Source: Sinorhizobium alkalisoli (GTDB lineage: Bacteria; Pseudomonadota; Alphaproteobacteria; Rhizobiales; Rhizobiaceae). Taken from it: a stretch of DNA of 64,000 nucleotides. The stretch is taken from contig NZ_CP034909.1 of NCBI RefSeq assembly GCF_008932245.1, positions 1,116,001-1,180,000 on the forward strand. Direction: 5' to 3'. The notes beneath the pieces were generated by a model. The model was not told the DNA's origin. It was given only the letters and a program-made list of their open reading frames with translations, and did not search any database. Position numbers and translations under genes: made by a program. Positions 17,953 to 25,909 of the stretch are shown here, piece by piece. Position 1 is the first letter of the stretch; each line of letters begins with the position of its first letter.

Positions 17953-19509
17953 ATGATGATGCCACAGGGCGCGGCCTCAAACCTTCTGTTCCAGGGCTCG
18001 GACTGGAACTTCGAGACGCTCGCGCGCACCTACGACGCCATCGAGAAGATCGGTATCGATGAACTCGGGCTGGACGTCTATCCGAACCAGCTCGAAATCA
18101 TATCCTCCGAGCAGATGCTCGACGCCTATTCATCCGTCGGCATGCCGCTGATGTATCAGCACTGGTCCTTCGGCAAGCGCTTCGTATTCGAGGATCACCT
18201 CTATCGCAAGGGCCGTCGCGGCCTGGCCTACGAGCTGGTCATCAACTCCAATCCCTGCATCACCTATCTGATGGAGGAAAACACCATGGCCATGCAGGCC
18301 CTGGTGACCGCTCACGCCGCTTTCGGCCACAATCATTTCTTCAAAAACAACTACCTGTTCCGGCAATGGACCGATGCCAGTGCGATCCTGAACTATATGG
18401 ATTTCGCCAAAAAATATATCGCCAAATGCGAGGAGCGCCACGGCACGGCCGCAGTGGAGTCCATTCTCGACTCCGCTCATGCGCTCATGGACCAGGGCGT
18501 CTTCCGCTACCGGCGACCTCCGCGACTCTCTTCGGAAAAGGAGCGGGAGCGAATGCGCGAGCGGCTGGAATATGAGGAGCAGACCTATAGCGACCTGTGG
18601 CGCACGCTTCCGCCCTCGAGCGAAAACAGCGATCCCAGCGAGGTTGAACGGGACGTAACGGAGCGCAAGAAGGCGCTGAACCTGCCCGAAGAGAACCTGC
18701 TCTATTTCCTGGAGAAGACCAGCCTGATCCTGGAGCCCTGGCAGAGGGAAATCCTGCGCATCGTCCGGGTTATCGCGCAATATTTCTATCCGCAGCGGCA
18801 AACGAAGGTGATGAACGAAGGATGTGCGACCTATGTTCACTACACCATCATGAACCGGCTGTTCGATCGCGGTCAGATCAGCGAAGGCGCCATGCTCGAG
18901 ATTCTGCAGAGTCATACCAATGTCGTTTTCCAGCCGGCCTTCGACGACCCGCGCTTTCCCGGCCTGAACCCCTATGCCCTCGGATTCGCGATGATGCAGG
19001 AAATCGAGCGCATCTGCGTCGACCCGACGCCGGAGGATCGTGACTGGTTTCCGGAGATCGCGGGGACGGGGAACTGGCGAGAGACGCTGCTCGACGCCTG
19101 GGCAAACCACCGGGACGAATCCTTCGTCCTGCAATATCTGAGCCCGTCTCTGATACGGAAATTCAGGCTGTTCCTGCTCACCGACGAGGCAGACGACAAC
19201 TATTGCGAAGTCGCTTCCATCCATAACGAGCGCGGATACGAGGCCATCCGCACCGCACTTGCCCGCAGCTACGACATCGGCGCCAACCAGCCTGACATCC
19301 AGGTGATGGACGTGGACCTTTTGGGCGACCGCCATCTGCGGCTGCAGCACAACGTCAAGAATGGCGTCCTCCTCGATGAGGACAGCCGGGACGACACACT
19401 GCGCCATGTTCGCCATCTCTGGGGATATGACGTCAGCATCGCCGGCGTCGATAGCGAAACCGGCGAGACCCTATACGAATGCACGACGGCGGACCTGTCC
19501 GGCGAGTGA
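17953..19509 (+). CDS. spoVR: SpoVR family protein
   Basis: The 518-residue protein matches SpoVR, first named from Bacillus spore cortex formation but widespread in non-sporulating bacteria. Conserved segments include YPNQLEIISSEQMLDAYSS, GMPLMYQHWSFGK, VMNEGCATYVHYTIMNRL and NPYALGFAMMQEIERI. It is third in the prkA operon, six bases after the yeaH stop, so a joint stress function with PrkA/YeaH is likely. Its biochemical activity is unknown. The start is one of several adjacent ATG codons. Confidence 0.94.
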   Translation: MMMPQGAASNLLFQGSDWNFETLARTYDAIEKIGIDELGLDVYPNQLEIISSEQMLDAYSSVGMPLMYQHWSFGKRFVFEDHLYRKGRRGLAYELVINSNPCITYLMEENTMAMQALVTAHAAFGHNHFFKNNYLFRQWTDASAILNYMDFAKKYIAKCEERHGTAAVESILDSAHALMDQGVFRYRRPPRLSSEKERERMRERLEYEEQTYSDLWRTLPPSSENSDPSEVERDVTERKKALNLPEENLLYFLEKTSLILEPWQREILRIVRVIAQYFYPQRQTKVMNEGCATYVHYTIMNRLFDRGQISEGAMLEILQSHTNVVFQPAFDDPRFPGLNPYALGFAMMQEIERICVDPTPEDRDWFPEIAGTGNWRETLLDAWANHRDESFVLQYLSPSLIRKFRLFLLTDEADDNYCEVASIHNERGYEAIRTALARSYDIGANQPDIQVMDVDLLGDRHLRLQHNVKNGVLLDEDSRDDTLRHVRHLWGYDVSIAGVDSETGETLYECTTADLSGE

Positions 19510-19569
19510 CGTGGGTTCGGCGAGCGTCGGTCTCCCGGCCGCCATCCGCGATTTTCGATCGCTTGCCGA

Positions 19570-19827
19570 TCAGTCGCCCAGGCTGTCGACGATGCTGCGG
19601 CGAATGAGCTTGTAGGTGTGATCGGCCTGGACTTCGTAGGTCTCGTAGACGTATTTGCCCTGGTGCAGGAACCGATTCTGAATCTTGGTGCCGGGCGCGG
19701 CCTGGGTTTTGCGGGAGGAGGCCGTCTCGCCATAGGTGAGGCTGCCCGGAAGCGGCTCCAGGTCGGGCGTCGCCGTGCAACCGGCGAGTGCCATGGCGCA
19801 CAGAAATGTCAGGCGCGTGAGTTTCAT
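19570..19827 (-). CDS. Small lipoprotein, function unknown
   Basis: The 85-residue precursor has a lipoprotein signal with lipobox LAGC (MKLTRLTFLCAMALAGC), so the mature protein starts at C17 and should be anchored in the envelope. The mature part (about 69 residues) has TYGETASSRKTQAAPGTKIQNRF and YVYETYEVQADHTYKLIRRS, with no domain I recognise. AGGAT precedes the ATG. It is convergent with spoVR and is followed upstream by a mosaic repeat. Confidence 0.8.
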   Translation of the reverse strand: MKLTRLTFLCAMALAGCTATPDLEPLPGSLTYGETASSRKTQAAPGTKIQNRFLHQGKYVYETYEVQADHTYKLIRRSIVDSLGD

Positions 19828-19895
19828 TGCATATCCTTCGGTTTGCTTCGGAGCTGGCCGGCGCGAATGTACGCGAATGTATTTGTCTGCCGATC

Positions 19896-19995
19896 CTACA
19901 GCGCCGCGCGTCTTATCAGACGCGCAAAGGTCGCTGTAGTACTCTGAATTGCTGCATGTCTCCTTTAATCGAGGTCGATTAAAGGAGACATGCAG
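19896..19995 (+). repeat. Mosaic repeat A+B with perfect 20-bp palindrome
   Basis: Module A (TACAGCGCCGCGCGTCTTAT... to ...GTCGCTGTAG) is joined to module B, a perfect inverted repeat. The left arm is CTGCATGTCTCCTTTAATCG (19952-19971), the loop AGGT, and the right arm its exact complement at 19976-19995. It lies between the lipoprotein start and the 3' end of the deformylase-like gene. Related A+B copies are at 20613-20678 (reversed), 59395-59490 and 61856-61962. Confidence 0.8.
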
Positions 19996-20001
19996 TAGCC
20001 G

Positions 20002-20508
20002 TCAATGAGCCGGAGCGTCGCGCGTCTTCTCGAATCGCTTTGCCGCACGCTCCCGCTTCAGCCGCGACAGTCGCCGGGTCCAGAACAGGCCATCCAGCTG
20101 GTCGATTTCATGCTGAAGGCAGACGGCCATCAGTCCGTCGGCCTCTTCCTCCCGCATTTCACCCGAAAGCGTGTGATATCGGACGCGGATACGCGCTGGC
20201 CGCTCGACTTCTTCGGAAATGCCGGGCATCGAAACGCTGCCCTCGCTGTGGCGCGCCGTCTCGTCGGAGCGCCATACGATTTCCGGATTGACGAAATGGC
20301 GCGGTCCTGTCTCCCGGTCGAGCTCGATGACGGTCAGCCGCTTGAGGATGCCGACGTGCGCTGCCGTGATCCCGATGCCCGGAGCGGCGCGCATGGTCTC
20401 TACCAAGTCGCCGGCAAGGCGTTGCAAGTCATCGTCGAATTGGCTGACGGGCTCTGTGGGCGTATTCAGCGACGCATTCGGGAATTTGACGATTGGTCGG
20501 ATTGCCAT
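20002..20508 (-). CDS. Peptide deformylase-like protein with degenerate active site
   Basis: The 168-residue protein aligns with peptide deformylase over its whole length but lacks key residues. Motif 1 reads GIGITAAH instead of GIGLAAxQ (H51 for Gln). Motif 2 reads EGSVS instead of EGCLS, so the metal-binding cysteine is S91. Motif 3 reads QHEIDQLDG instead of QHExDHLxG, so the second metal histidine is Q137, while H133 and E134 remain. Loss of two of three metal ligands suggests it is not a normal deformylase. ATG 20508 gives the usual family N-terminus. Its role is unknown. Confidence 0.85.
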   Translation of the reverse strand: MAIRPIVKFPNASLNTPTEPVSQFDDDLQRLAGDLVETMRAAPGIGITAAHVGILKRLTVIELDRETGPRHFVNPEIVWRSDETARHSEGSVSMPGISEEVERPARIRVRYHTLSGEMREEEADGLMAVCLQHEIDQLDGLFWTRRLSRLKRERAAKRFEKTRDAPAH

Positions 20509-20612
20509 GCGGAAGCTCTCTCTGTGTTTGCCATCCATTTGCAACAGCTTGGTTAAATCGTCCAGAGGCGCCGCGCCCAACGGTGGACCTTCGTAATGGT
20601 TTGCGTTAGCAC

Positions 20613-20678
20613 GGCTACTGCATGTCTTCGATCTCGATTTGGGAACAAAGACATGCGGCAGTTCAACCTGCTACAGCG
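20613..20678 (-). repeat. Mosaic repeat A+B fragment in reverse orientation
   Basis: Read on the minus strand it gives CGCTGTAGCAGGTTGAACTG, then CCGCATGTCTTTG, a loop region, and AAGACATGCAGTAGCC. This matches the end of module A and the B palindrome of the element at 19896-19995, with several changes. It lies in the mgtE leader. Confidence 0.65.
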
Positions 20679-20794
20679 ATACCACGGACGGCGCCGTGGA
20701 GGTCGTTGCCTGCGGGCAGGGCATCGAAAGTGGCATGTCTCCTCCGGGTCTACAAGGCTGCGCGCCCTTGCCGGGGCTATTCGAGGGCGGGTCC

Positions 20795-22213
20795 ATGAGC
20801 AACACAGATGACGACCGTGATTTCGACGAAGTCACCGCCTTTGACGGCTCGGACATCTATGCCGACGATGGCTCGGTGCGTTCGGATTTCCTCATGCATG
20901 TCGGCGCCGCGATTGCCGATCGCGACACGATCTACCTGCGCCAGCATGTTGCCGGACTGCATGCGTCCGAGTTGGGCGATCTCCTCGAAGCGATCCAGCC
21001 GGAGCAGCGTCTCGCGCTCGTGTCGCTGCTCGGAAAGGAGTTCGACCTCGCGGCCTTGACAGAGGTGGACGAGGCGATCCGGCTCGACATCGTCGAACAC
21101 CTGCCGAACGAGCAGATCGCCGAAGCGATCGGCGAGATGGATTCCGACGATGCGGTTTATATTCTCGAGGACCTCGATCAGGAGGATCAGGAGGAGATCC
21201 TCGCCAAGCTGCCGTTTACCGAGCGCGTTCGCCTGCGTCGTTCGCTCGACTATCCGGAAAGCACGGCCGGCAGGCGCATGCAGACGGAGTTCGTGGCCGT
21301 CCCGCCTTTCTGGACGGTGGGCCAGACGATCGATTACATGCGCGAGGACGAGGATCTGCCTGACAGCTTCTCGCAGATTTTCGTGATCGATCCGACCTTC
21401 AAGCTGCTCGGCGCCGTCGACCTCGACCGCGTGCTGCGCACGAAGCGATCGGTGAAGATCGACGCGATCATGCGCGACACGAGCCATGCCATCCCAGCGG
21501 AAATGGACCAGGAGGAGGCGGCGCAGCTCTTCGAGCAATACGATCTTCTGTCGGCGGCCGTCGTCGACGACAATGGCCGCCTCGTCGGCGTGCTGACGAT
21601 CGACGACGTGGTCGACGTGATCCAGGAAGAGGCCGAGGAGGACTTGCTGCGGCTTGGCGGCGTCGGCGATGAGGAACTGTCGGATAGCGTTGGAGGGGCA
21701 TCGCGATCTCGTATCCCGTGGCTGTTCGTCAATTCGGTGACTGCCTTCCTCTCCGCTACCGTCATCGGCCTCTTCGATGCGACGATCCAGCAGATCGTTG
21801 CGCTTGCGATCCTGATGCCGATCGTTGCCGGCATGGGTGGCAATGCGGGCGCACAAACCATGACGGTTACCGTGCGCGCGCTGGCGACGCGCGCCCTCGA
21901 CACCCATAACGCACCGCGGATCATTCGCCGCGAGGCGGGCGTCGGTCTCCTGAACGGTCTGGTTTTCGGCGCCTTCATCGGCGTTGTCGCCGGGCTCTGG
22001 TTCCAGAATGTCCATATTGGCGGTATCATCGCCACCGCGATGCTGATCAACATGATAGCCGCGGCGCTCGCCGGCATTCTGATTCCGATCGTTCTGGACA
22101 AGTCCGGTGCCGACCCTGCCGTCTCCTCGGCCGTCTTCGTCACGGCGGTTACGGACGTGATCGGCTTCTTCAGTTTCCTCGGCCTGGCGGCGTGGTGGTT
22201 CAACGTCGCATAA
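20795..22213 (+). CDS. mgtE: MgtE-family magnesium transporter
   Basis: The 472-residue protein has the three-part MgtE structure: an N-terminal superhelical domain (residues 40-150, with HVAGLHASELGDLLEAI), a CBS pair (about 160-285, ending VLTIDDVVDVIQEEAEED) and five membrane helices from residue 310, including the pore motif LMPIVAGMGGNAGAQTMTV. MgtE is a gated Mg2+ channel closed by cytosolic Mg2+ bound between the N and CBS domains. I chose ATG 20795 (MSNTDDDRDFDEV); upstream codons lie in repeat-like leader sequence. No magnesium riboswitch was recognised upstream. Confidence 0.93.
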   Translation: MSNTDDDRDFDEVTAFDGSDIYADDGSVRSDFLMHVGAAIADRDTIYLRQHVAGLHASELGDLLEAIQPEQRLALVSLLGKEFDLAALTEVDEAIRLDIVEHLPNEQIAEAIGEMDSDDAVYILEDLDQEDQEEILAKLPFTERVRLRRSLDYPESTAGRRMQTEFVAVPPFWTVGQTIDYMREDEDLPDSFSQIFVIDPTFKLLGAVDLDRVLRTKRSVKIDAIMRDTSHAIPAEMDQEEAAQLFEQYDLLSAAVVDDNGRLVGVLTIDDVVDVIQEEAEEDLLRLGGVGDEELSDSVGGASRSRIPWLFVNSVTAFLSATVIGLFDATIQQIVALAILMPIVAGMGGNAGAQTMTVTVRALATRALDTHNAPRIIRREAGVGLLNGLVFGAFIGVVAGLWFQNVHIGGIIATAMLINMIAAALAGILIPIVLDKSGADPAVSSAVFVTAVTDVIGFFSFLGLAAWWFNVA

Positions 22214-22220
22214 GCACGTG

Positions 22221-22244
22221 TTTGACTTTTACGTCAAAGTCAAA
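22221..22244. promoter_or_regulatory. Palindromic operator upstream of the MerR gene
   Basis: TTTGACTTT (22221-22229) and AAAGTCAAA (22236-22244) are perfect 9-bp inverted arms around TACGTC. The dyad lies 14 bases before the GTG start and fits a MerR-type autoregulatory site, where the dyad sits within the promoter spacer. Confidence 0.65.
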
Positions 22245-22258
22245 GATAGTGAAGGTGC

Positions 22259-22666
22259 GTGAATGGACGGATTGATGGCGTGGATAAATATTATAGCATC
22301 ACGGAACTGACGCGGGAATTTGGCATCTCGACCCGAACGCTGCGCTTCTACGAGGATGAAGGACTCATTCATCCGGAGCGTCGCGGTCGTACGCGTTTGT
22401 TTCGGCCGGCCGATCGGCACTTGATCAAGGAAATTCTGCGCGGCCGGCGCATCGGCTTCACCATTGCCGAAATTCGCGAGATCATTCAGGTTTACAAGGA
22501 CCCCCCGGGCGAGATGGGGCAGTTGCAACTCCTGATGAAGCGCGTCGAGGAAAAGCGCGAGGATTTGCGGCAGAAGCGCAAGGACATCGAGGATACGTTA
22601 GCCGAGCTCGACAATGTCGAGGAGGCCTGCCTGACCCGTCTCGCCGAGATTGGCGTAGGCACCTGA
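22259..22666 (+). CDS. MerR-family transcriptional regulator
   Basis: The 135-residue protein has the MerR winged helix at the N-terminus (YYSITELTREFGISTRTLRFYEDEGLIHPERRGRTRLFRPAD, about 11-53), a second DNA-contact helix and a long C-terminal dimerisation coil. No cysteine cluster for metal binding is seen. The sequence resembles the small LiuR-like alphaproteobacterial group, but that is tentative. GTG 22259 has GAAGG upstream; GTG 22280 (VDKYYSITELT) is the alternative. A 24-base palindrome lies just before it, suggesting autoregulation. Confidence 0.85.
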   Translation: MNGRIDGVDKYYSITELTREFGISTRTLRFYEDEGLIHPERRGRTRLFRPADRHLIKEILRGRRIGFTIAEIREIIQVYKDPPGEMGQLQLLMKRVEEKREDLRQKRKDIEDTLAELDNVEEACLTRLAEIGVGT

Positions 22667-22672
22667 GAGTTT

Positions 22673-22767
22673 CAGCACCGCGCGCCATTTCAGACGCGCG
22701 TTGCTGTAACTCTTTGGAACTGCGCATCGGGTCCGAAAATCGGTTCCGATTTTTGGGCCAATGCGCT
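22673..22767 (+). repeat. Mosaic repeat A+C
   Basis: Module A (TCAGCACCGCGCGCCATTTC then AGACGCGCGTTGCTGTAACT) runs into CTTTGGAAC and then module C, from GCGCATCGGGTCCGAAAATC to CCAATGCGCT, an imperfect palindrome. It starts six bases after the MerR stop and could act as a 3' structure. Confidence 0.75.
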
Positions 22768-22800
22768 GGCGAAAGCATGGTGTGCCGGTCCACCCCGTGG

Positions 22801-23274
22801 TCAGATCCACCGCGTCGTATGGCGGCAATAGCGTTCGAACTCGAAACCAAAGCGGGAGAGCAGGTGTCGCTCCTCGTTGCGGACGGCAAACAGCGTCGTC
22901 GCGGCAACGGCAAGGATCGCCATGATGAAGAACCACGGGTTCAGGGACATGAGTCCGGCGCCGGTCATCACCAGGGTATAGCCGAGATAGATCGGATTGC
23001 GGGTGTAGCGGAAGGGACCGCTCGTCACCAAGCAAGTCGCGCAACGGTGCGGCAGGACCGCGGTGTGCCGGTCGAGAAGCGCCTTGACCGCCCAGAGATC
23101 GAGAAAAATTGCCGTGAGGATCAACGCGCCGCCGACGAGCCAGGGAATCCAGCTCTGCCCGTTCATGACGGGGATCGGGTAAACGCGGGTCAGGACCAGC
23201 GCAATCAGCACTGCCGTGCCATAGATGAGCGGCGGCCATGGAAAACTCAGCGGCTTGGCACGATAGGCATTCAT
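22801..23274 (-). CDS. Isoprenylcysteine carboxyl methyltransferase / PEMT-like membrane protein
   Basis: The 157-residue integral membrane protein has the ICMT/PEMT-type C-terminal signature GPFRYTRNPIYLGYTLVMTG and NEERHLLSRFGFEFERYCRHTTRWI, which binds S-adenosylmethionine in characterised members. Four membrane helices are likely. In bacteria such proteins are usually uncharacterised methyltransferases. It follows the acyltransferase-like gene by three bases and is probably co-translated with it. Confidence 0.85.
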   Translation of the reverse strand: MNAYRAKPLSFPWPPLIYGTAVLIALVLTRVYPIPVMNGQSWIPWLVGGALILTAIFLDLWAVKALLDRHTAVLPHRCATCLVTSGPFRYTRNPIYLGYTLVMTGAGLMSLNPWFFIMAILAVAATTLFAVRNEERHLLSRFGFEFERYCRHTTRWI

Positions 23275-23277
23275 GTC

Positions 23278-24282
23278 CTAGTCCCCTGATGGTGCATCCA
23301 TTGTGCATTGATTGGCGATTCGCGCAATGCGTTCATCCGTGGCCACGTCGATCTTGCCCAGGTTTAAATCGTCGAACAGGTTCTGCTGCTTGAGCTGGGC
23401 CAGCGTACAGTTGCAAAAGCTGCTACAGGAGACACCGGCGCTGTTGAGACCACAGGCTTGCTCGCAATTCAGCCGGTAAGCCCTTTCCGCATCCATGGCA
23501 GGGGCGGGGACCGCGAGTGAGAAGGCATAGACGAGCCCGATCAGTAGCGGCTGGTGAATGAGGTATATGGCCAGACTGTGACGCCCCCCGTAGGCAAGGA
23601 GTCTTGTCCACGGTTTTGGCTCCTTTCGGCCCGCCTCGGAGCGCCGAGATGCAAGCAAAGGCTGAAGCAGCTTCGCTGTTCCGAGACCGGCGAGAAACGG
23701 GGCCAGCCAGGGAAGCAGCGGCACGTAGTCGTTCGATCGCGGCACCGTTTCGGAAAGTCCAACCCACCAGAGTGCGGGTATGTCGAACAGGGCCGAACGC
23801 AGATAGAGCGGCGCGAGAAAGGCGGCGGCCGCGGCGACAAAGGCAACGAATGCGGGAAGGCGGAGGAACAGCAGGCCGACGAGGCTCGCCGCAGCGATAG
23901 CGTGGAGAATGCCGAAAAAGATGAAGGAACCCGGAAAGGCGAACCAGGTCGCGATAGTGATGAGTGCCGCTGCACCTGCTATCCTGGCGAAGCGACGCGC
24001 GAAGGCCTGCGGGCGGAATTGCACCGCATGGCCCAGCAGCAGGCTATAGCCGGCGAGGAACAGGAAACTGCTGGCGATCAATCGTGCAAAGAGCCGCCAG
24101 CCACCGGTTCCGGCGGTACCGGCCGCAACATAGCCGAAAAACTCCAGATCCCAGACGAAATGGTAAAGTGCCATGGCGACGAGCGCGAGCCCGCGAAGCG
24201 CGTCCAGAAGCGCGATCCGCTGAATTTTGCCCGGCTGTATGATTTGCGTCTCCGGAATCGTGGTTGCAGGGCTATTGGACAT
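23278..24282 (-). CDS. DUF1624 (heparan-alpha-glucosaminide N-acetyltransferase-like) membrane protein with Cys-rich tail
   Basis: The 334-residue protein has the DUF1624 start RIALLDALRGLALVAMALYHFVWDLEFFG and about eight membrane helices up to residue 262. The family is related to lysosomal HGSNAT and OpgC-like acyltransferases. A hydrophilic tail of about 70 residues follows, with six cysteines (273, 277, 286, 290, 292, 326), including CEQACG and SSFCNC. That tail may form disulfides or bind metal. ATG 24282 has AGGA upstream; ATG 24330 is an alternative. Substrate unknown. Confidence 0.82.
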   Translation of the reverse strand: MSNSPATTIPETQIIQPGKIQRIALLDALRGLALVAMALYHFVWDLEFFGYVAAGTAGTGGWRLFARLIASSFLFLAGYSLLLGHAVQFRPQAFARRFARIAGAAALITIATWFAFPGSFIFFGILHAIAAASLVGLLFLRLPAFVAFVAAAAAFLAPLYLRSALFDIPALWWVGLSETVPRSNDYVPLLPWLAPFLAGLGTAKLLQPLLASRRSEAGRKEPKPWTRLLAYGGRHSLAIYLIHQPLLIGLVYAFSLAVPAPAMDAERAYRLNCEQACGLNSAGVSCSSFCNCTLAQLKQQNLFDDLNLGKIDVATDERIARIANQCTMDAPSGD

Positions 24283-24508
24283 GGCGGCGCCATCCTGTAC
24301 GGGCGAGTGGTGGTTGTCCGGCTCCTGCATGATCCGGACCGAAACTGGTCCACGAGCAAAAAGCAGGCAGCGAACGGCCTTCTGTGGTGCGTTGCGTGCC
24401 CGATTCGGTTCAGGGGCACCCATGCCAGACGCGTCGTGATTATGTTGAAATGAGGGCGGCACCGATCTCGGCGTCCAAGACACCTGCTGCGCTCAGGATC
24501 GACCTGGC

Positions 24509-25198
24509 CTAACGCCCTTCGGCGAGCAGCGCTTCCCGGGCTTCGGAGAAAAATTGCCGGCGCGTGAGCACGAAAATGACAAAGCCGGTAAGCACGATGA
24601 AGACATAGGGGCCGACAAACCAGCCGAGATAGCCGATCGACAGGAAAATCGCCCGGAGCCCGGCATTGAAGTGTTTGGCTGCCATGATGTTCATGCGTAT
24701 GGCGCGCTCCGCTGCCTGTTCGGCCGACCGCCGATCGCGCGACATGTCTGCCGTCATAGGTATGCCGCCCATGAGGATGGAGCAGTAGTTGAAGAGCCGG
24801 TAGGACCAGCCGAACTGGAAGAAGGAATAGCCGAAAAGACAGGTGAGTCCCCCCACCTTCAGTTCAAAGCCCGCCCGGCCGCCGCGAAAGACGTGCGGCA
24901 GGTCATTGAAGATCATCTGCACCTGCTCGGTCGCGCCGAGCAGAGCGAAACAGCCGCCGAGTGCGAAAATGGTCGTGGATGCGAAGAAGGCGGTGCCGGC
25001 CTGAAGACCCGCGATGATTTGGGTGTCGATCATCTTCAGGTCGCGGTTGAGCGAATTGCGGATCCAGCGCGCACGGTGTTCGTTCATCAAACGCGTCAAA
25101 TTGACGCGTTTGAAATTGCGTCGGCCGTCGGTCGCCCAACTGAACCCGCCCCAAAGCAACAGGAATATGCCGAGCGCAATGTAATCTTCGATGGTCAT
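24509..25198 (-). CDS. DUF599 membrane protein
   Basis: The 229-residue protein matches DUF599: an N-terminal helix (DYIALGIFLLLWGGFSW), a short cytoplasmic segment (VNLTRLMNEHRARWIRNSLNRD), and three further helices, with FNYCSILMGGIP and the C-terminal FVGPYVFIVLTGFVIFVLTRR. Function is unknown. I used ATG 25198 (MTIEDYIAL) rather than the in-frame ATG 24 bases upstream. It stands alone on the minus strand. Confidence 0.87.
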   Translation of the reverse strand: MTIEDYIALGIFLLLWGGFSWATDGRRNFKRVNLTRLMNEHRARWIRNSLNRDLKMIDTQIIAGLQAGTAFFASTTIFALGGCFALLGATEQVQMIFNDLPHVFRGGRAGFELKVGGLTCLFGYSFFQFGWSYRLFNYCSILMGGIPMTADMSRDRRSAEQAAERAIRMNIMAAKHFNAGLRAIFLSIGYLGWFVGPYVFIVLTGFVIFVLTRRQFFSEAREALLAEGR

Positions 25199-25467
25199 GT
25201 GCGTCTTTTCGCATGGCCGCATGAAAAAGCAAGATCGCTTGGGTGTGCGCCGACATCAACCAATATGGCGAAATTGCGGCTGCACTGGCGGAGCGCAAGG
25301 CTGCCTTTCAAGCCTTGCCGCCACCTTGACGGGAGCGTGCCTGCGCGAATTGAGGTGTACGACATGCTTTCGCCACATTTTGGCATTGCGCATTTACTAA
25401 TTCTTCAGTATGCATCGCCCCAGAAGCGAACTTGCCGCTTTTCGACCCTCGGGTATTCGGAGAAATC

Positions 25468-25569
25468 ATGGACAGCACATTACAGAAGTCATGCTGGGGC
25501 GTAACCATTCGCGCCGTGGCTGGTTTCGCTGGCGTTCTCGTCCTGGCTTACCTCTTCGGTAGCTTCTGA
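25468..25569 (+). CDS. Small single-pass membrane protein, 33 residues
   Basis: ATG 25468 opens a 33-codon frame ending in TGA at 25567-25569. The peptide starts MDSTLQKSCWGVTIRAV and continues with a hydrophobic stretch (AGFAGVLVLAYLFGSF) long enough to cross the membrane. GGAG lies five bases before the start, an ideal ribosome-binding site. No homologue is known to me. The good start signal and membrane pattern suggest a real small protein, but coding of so short a frame cannot be proven here. Confidence 0.6.
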   Translation: MDSTLQKSCWGVTIRAVAGFAGVLVLAYLFGSF

Positions 25570-25909
25570 TAGCAAACGCCTTCCTGCGGCTAGCGTGCTG
25601 ACGCCGCCACCTTCACCTCCATTTCGATTGCTACATTGCTTGGTCACAGCGAAGCCGGTCTGTCATGCGATGCGCGCCGCTGAAGCGGGCGCGCGTTCGG
25701 TCCTTGAACCCGAAACGCGCAGCCGGCTCTTGTGGATTGTGATGTCGCATCGAAAGAATCCGATGTCGGTGGATCACCTGATCGACTGGTATGGGATCGC
25801 ATAGGTTTCACCCTATATATGGAGCGGATCCGCATTGCCGAACCAGTTCGGGTCCGGTGTTTTCATCGGCAAGGCGCCGAGCGCCCTGCCACGATCTGGT
25901 CAGGCATCT
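25570..25909. other. Leader region of the L-serine deaminase gene
   Basis: The 340 bases contain no supported gene or repeat. The upstream in-frame extension of the deaminase from 25835 has no family similarity. No riboswitch or operator could be recognised; the promoter must lie here. Confidence 0.4.

Noticed and set aside
20509..20794. Possible magnesium riboswitch before mgtE
   Set aside because: The leader is occupied by a reversed mosaic repeat and I could not find a fold resembling the M-box.
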